A stretch of 64,000 nt of DNA, from NCBI RefSeq assembly GCF_000699445.3, contig NC_067196.1:27049116-27113115 (forward strand), read 5' to 3'. A program made the translations under genes and the position numbers. The notes under the pieces are model-generated. The model saw nothing but the letters and a program-made list of their open reading frames with translations, was not told where the DNA came from and ran no database searches. Within the stretch, counting starts at the first letter, position 1. Every line of letters starts with the position of its first letter. Shown one piece after another: positions 60,344 through 64,000 of this stretch. This DNA is from Schistosoma haematobium. Lineage: Eukaryota > Platyhelminthes > Trematoda > Strigeidida > Schistosomatidae.

Positions 60344-60665
60344 GTTAATTACTAGTTGAAAGAATAGTATCAGTGTACAGTCCAATGTCCAAAAATTGAA
60401 GTATTACTCCAGTACCATTCTGGGACTTATGAAATATCAAAACTTCTCAGTCATTGTATTACAACATAACTCTATCTAATCAATAACTTTGTAAAAGTTG
60501 TTCATTTGAAACTATCTATTAAATGCAATTTACAAATATAGTTACAAAATATAGTCAAAACTCTTTAAATTTTGAAATAAATAAAACAACAAGTTTTTTT
60601 AGTCTAAAATTGCTTATGTAATAGTAGAATAAATACTAGTTACACATTTCTCCTAATCAATATAA

Positions 60666-60765
60666 AATGCTTCCAGGTTTTCTATGGTTGTCTAACTTCA
60701 AATGACTCATGAATCCAATTATTTAATCACTAAAATCTCCACAAAACCTCTCTTTATTTACAATA
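60666..60765 (+). repeat. SINE 3' tail
   Basis: 'atgcttccaggttttctatg' to 'ctccacaaaacctctc'; a strongly 5'-truncated copy. Confidence 0.8.
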
Positions 60766-63095
60766 TAAAGTCCTTTTATAAGATGAAATTTGATATTTTG
60801 AATACACTTCAGGATTAAACTATCTTTCTTGCCCATACTTATCACATTCACATATCATACAAATTGTATTTTCAGTGTATACTTATCATCACAGAACTAT
60901 ATCTTAATGTATGTACTAAACGGTACAACAATTAATTTGTCTCTCTGACATGAAGAAACCAAAACCATCAGTAAAAGTCTTTAAAGATGGTGATAAAAAT
61001 GCACTGAATGTTAACATATCATAGAATATAAATAAAATAAGCTAATGTGTTATTATCACATATCACTAACTGTTAAGTTTTTTTAGAGAAAGTTTAACCA
61101 TCATTAACTAATCCTTTGAAAAAAAACGATTGGCCAATATTTGAATGCCTAGAACATCACGACCTGTAGAGAAATGGTACACTTTCATTCTGTTCTTTTA
61201 TAATTTACACAAAAATAGATCAATAATTGAAAGGATAAAAAACACAAATATAACATTATCTGAAAGAGTTTATTCAGCTTAATAACCACATAAACTTTTA
61301 AATTTGTTGATGGAATGTTACCCAAATACATCACTGAAGTTTCAGTAAACTAGGATTTTCTTTATGAGCTATTAAATAGAGAAATAATTTTATTGATAAT
61401 AACCAGGAATTTACAGAGTCGGCACATCGTGTTACATTATTTTAAGTGGCATTGGATGTACGTATACATACTTATATTGTAAAACATCAATAAAAATCTA
61501 TGATTATACTAGCTATCACATAGATCTGTATATTTATATCATCGTTTAAGAAGCTAGGTTGTTGAAAGGTGACCTAGTTGTATCTTGTGTTAGTGATAAA
61601 AATCAATTTGATATATATTTAACGTCATCGTTAATGTCTTGTGAATACATTGAAAGAACACAAATTTATTACAATAAAAGAGAAAATAAAATGTTTTCCA
61701 CAAAAATCCTTCAAACTATCACACACCAGTTGACTTAACGGTGTTGATGTATAGCTTTTTACATGACTGGAAGATTTCTGCAATCATCTTTGGACTAAGA
61801 AACATCGATAGCATTTAAGCATCTTGAAAATAAAGTTCGGACTGAGTTAAAGAAACTTAATAAAGAGCTTAAAACGTCGATGACGAGATGTTGATGAGGA
61901 TTTTCTGGAGAAAATAGAAGCTATTGCACTGGTAACACAGTAACAAAGATTTCATCTTGTCTACTTTGTTTCAAATATGCAAATGCTTCAGGTAATATTT
62001 ATAAAATTTGCTACACAGACGTAGTATCTAGTGTATCTTGATTAGTGATCATTATAAAGCATTACACGCGACTCAAAATATATGTGAAACTAACTAATAT
62101 TAATTGTTTTATATGTTGCTTGAACTAAAATTTGCATAAAAATGTTCACATAGGATAATCAGTAACCAAAATTGTATAAGACTTTTAATATGATACTTCT
62201 TTCAATATCATACAGAACAACTTCCCGAAGATCACTACTCACCACAAATTTAATCAGCTATGTAAAGCTTTACCAAAAAATAAATTTACTATAGAAATCT
62301 TCCATAAAAAATAACATTACAATCGAATAAAAGATTGTATCAGCAAACACGATAGTACTGTTGGTAACACTATTTCATCAAAAACCAATATCAGTTTGCT
62401 AACTTCAATTCAGTTGTATCATCAATCTTCACACACTAAGATACATATAACTGTATTAAATAATAATTAACTTATTGGTTGAGTAGGCACCAACTCTGAT
62501 GACATCTAAAATGTTTACAAAAATTGATAATACAAGAAATGAAGTCACCTGTACAATACTGTACTATACTGTAGCTTATGCCAAATAGTGGCCTTTGATA
62601 TTGCATCTGATTTGACCGATTCATCACAAAGCGTTATTCAACATGATTAGTTAATTCCATAAAGGTATGATTCACTTTTGTTCTAATGCAAATTACAAGC
62701 ATACATCTAACATATTACATATTAATAGGAAATTCGAAATTACCTTTAATCGTACTCAGCAACCAGATAAAAGAAAATTGTATTGTTTTTCAAACTGAAT
62801 TTTGTAATTTACATAACGAACATGCAATAGAAAAATAATTTAGAGTTTTGAATAATATTACTAAGTAAAAGTTTCTGATTTTATGTAAACTGTTTTAATG
62901 GAATAAAACATATTTGATAACATTAATCCATGTTCATTACCAAATAGCTTTATGTTTTTTATATTGTTTGTCACATATTCAGTTGTAAGTAATCAGAGGA
63001 ACTTCAAGTAGCTTTCAATAATAAATGGATTTTAATTTTATCTTCTTTGCACGAACATTTACGTCTTTATTTAAATGAGTATTTTAACAAAACAA
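60766..63095. other. AT-rich DNA, no gene seen
   Basis: Nothing recognisable. Confidence 0.55.
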
Positions 63096-63265
63096 GTGCT
63101 CGCATGCGAGAATGATAAGTCCTGGGTTCGAATCTCGTGAGGCGGAGTCGTGTGTGAGCGCTGCTGAGGAGTCCCAAAATAGGACGAAACGGCCATCCAG
63201 TGCTTCCAGGTTTTCCATGATGGTCTAGCTTCAATTGATTTATAATCTCAACAATTAAAAGAACT
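63096..63265 (+). repeat. SINE, 5'-truncated in the tRNA-like part
   Basis: Starts 'gctcgcatgcgagaatgata' in the anticodon-arm region, keeps the B box GGTTCGAATCT and a well-conserved body. One of the younger copies by sequence. Confidence 0.9.
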
Positions 63266-63854
63266 CTAGAAAGCATGTATAATTTCAATAAAACAGTAAT
63301 ACAAATTAATATATACTTGAAATAAGCTAGACATTGTAGGAATCGTAATATAATTTGCAATAGTATTAGAATATAAACTGAATACTGTTTCATGTTATGC
63401 TTTCTAGACTACATTCCATGTAAATCAGTTATGTGTTAAAATTCTATTAGAATCATTCATTATTTTTGTGACAAATGAGATTGTATAAAGTTGTAGCAGA
63501 TAAATGCGCTAGTAACACAGTTAAAGTTTAAGGAAACATAAAATCTTATACAACACTCAGATGTGATTTTAACTTGACATTATATCGGTGGCCAATTACG
63601 ATCTATCTCCATGATAGAAGCTGATACTAAAGCCAAATGCATTGAGAAATATAACGCAAATAAAAATGATGTTTTAAACGCTCCCAAGTTTGCTCGTCAG
63701 TCTAATTTAATTTCCTACAACTTGGCACTCAAAGCAATTTTAATGATCATATACTCTACTCTATACAAGTTAAACACTTATAACAGGCTACTACATTTTT
63801 TAAAATTCCTCTGATGGTAGTTTTTGTACGAATTAAAACATAAAATCATTTATT
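63266..63854. other. AT-rich DNA, no gene seen
   Basis: A 67-codon open frame at 63611-63814 shows no motif. Confidence 0.5.
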
Positions 63855-64000
63855 AGTTGAATTCATGAGTTAATGGAAACTAGACCACCATGGAAAATCT
63901 GGAAACACTGGATGGCCGTTATACCCTTATATGGGACTCCACAGCAGCGCGTATCAACAATCCGCCAACGAGATTCAAACCTAAGTTCTATCGGCCTCGC
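63855..64000 (-). repeat. SINE copy, cut by window end
   Basis: Minus-strand body ('ctagaccaccatggaaaatc') into the B-box region ('gagattcaaacctaagttc'). The head lies beyond the window. Confidence 0.85.

Noticed and set aside
1..64000. CRISPR arrays, operons, bacterial promoters or other prokaryotic systems
   Set aside because: Composition, SINEs, LINEs and microsatellites show a eukaryotic genome; no spaced short palindromic array was seen.

Overview
The window is AT-rich eukaryotic DNA. It most resembles a blood-fluke (Schistosoma) genome. The signs are: hammerhead-ribozyme repeats of the Sm-alpha type, two RTE-like LINE families, Penelope-like elements whose protein ends in a GIY-YIG endonuclease, and a very abundant tRNA-derived SINE. 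The species cannot be settled from sequence alone. No complete host gene is visible. The window reads as intergenic or intronic DNA filled with mobile-element remains of different ages. One short coding-like island (30112-30260) may be an exon but has no proven function.

Layout. 1-11 kb: SINE copies, a minus-strand solo LTR (1490-1918), a tandem hammerhead repeat (4801-5214) and a young 5'-truncated RTE copy (6869-8076). 11-23 kb: a GC-rich 496-bp retroposon with an 11-bp target duplication (11027-11522), three solo-LTR families, Penelope fragments at 15.1-15.6 and 21.1-21.6 kb, and a second RTE family (16175-16750). 23-38 kb: mostly AT-rich unique DNA with eroded SINEs, an RTE fragment (32955-33336) and two more LTR-like units. 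38-52 kb: more hammerhead repeats, two Penelope pieces (one interrupted by a 49-bp RTE tail), a minus-strand RTE endonuclease fragment beside a long TA array, and the best full-length SINE (47938-48330). 53-57 kb: a near full-length RTE element (53086-56793) with an 8-bp target duplication but at least seven disabling lesions. 57-64 kb: sparse DNA with one solo LTR flanked by an exact 5-bp duplication (59930-60343) and SINE fragments.

How the parts relate. The RTE elements encode, or encoded, an APE-type endonuclease plus reverse transcriptase. Target duplications of 7-13 bp at RTE, SINE and retroposon copies fit target-primed reverse transcription, so the RTE machinery may mobilise the SINE; that link is inference. 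All coding copies seen are broken, so nothing here looks autonomous. The most unusual features are the repeated inverted (head-to-head) SINE insertions, at least two of which are bracketed by one target duplication; a conserved SINE module lying upstream of the internal promoter; and the nested RTE tail inside a Penelope GIY-YIG domain.
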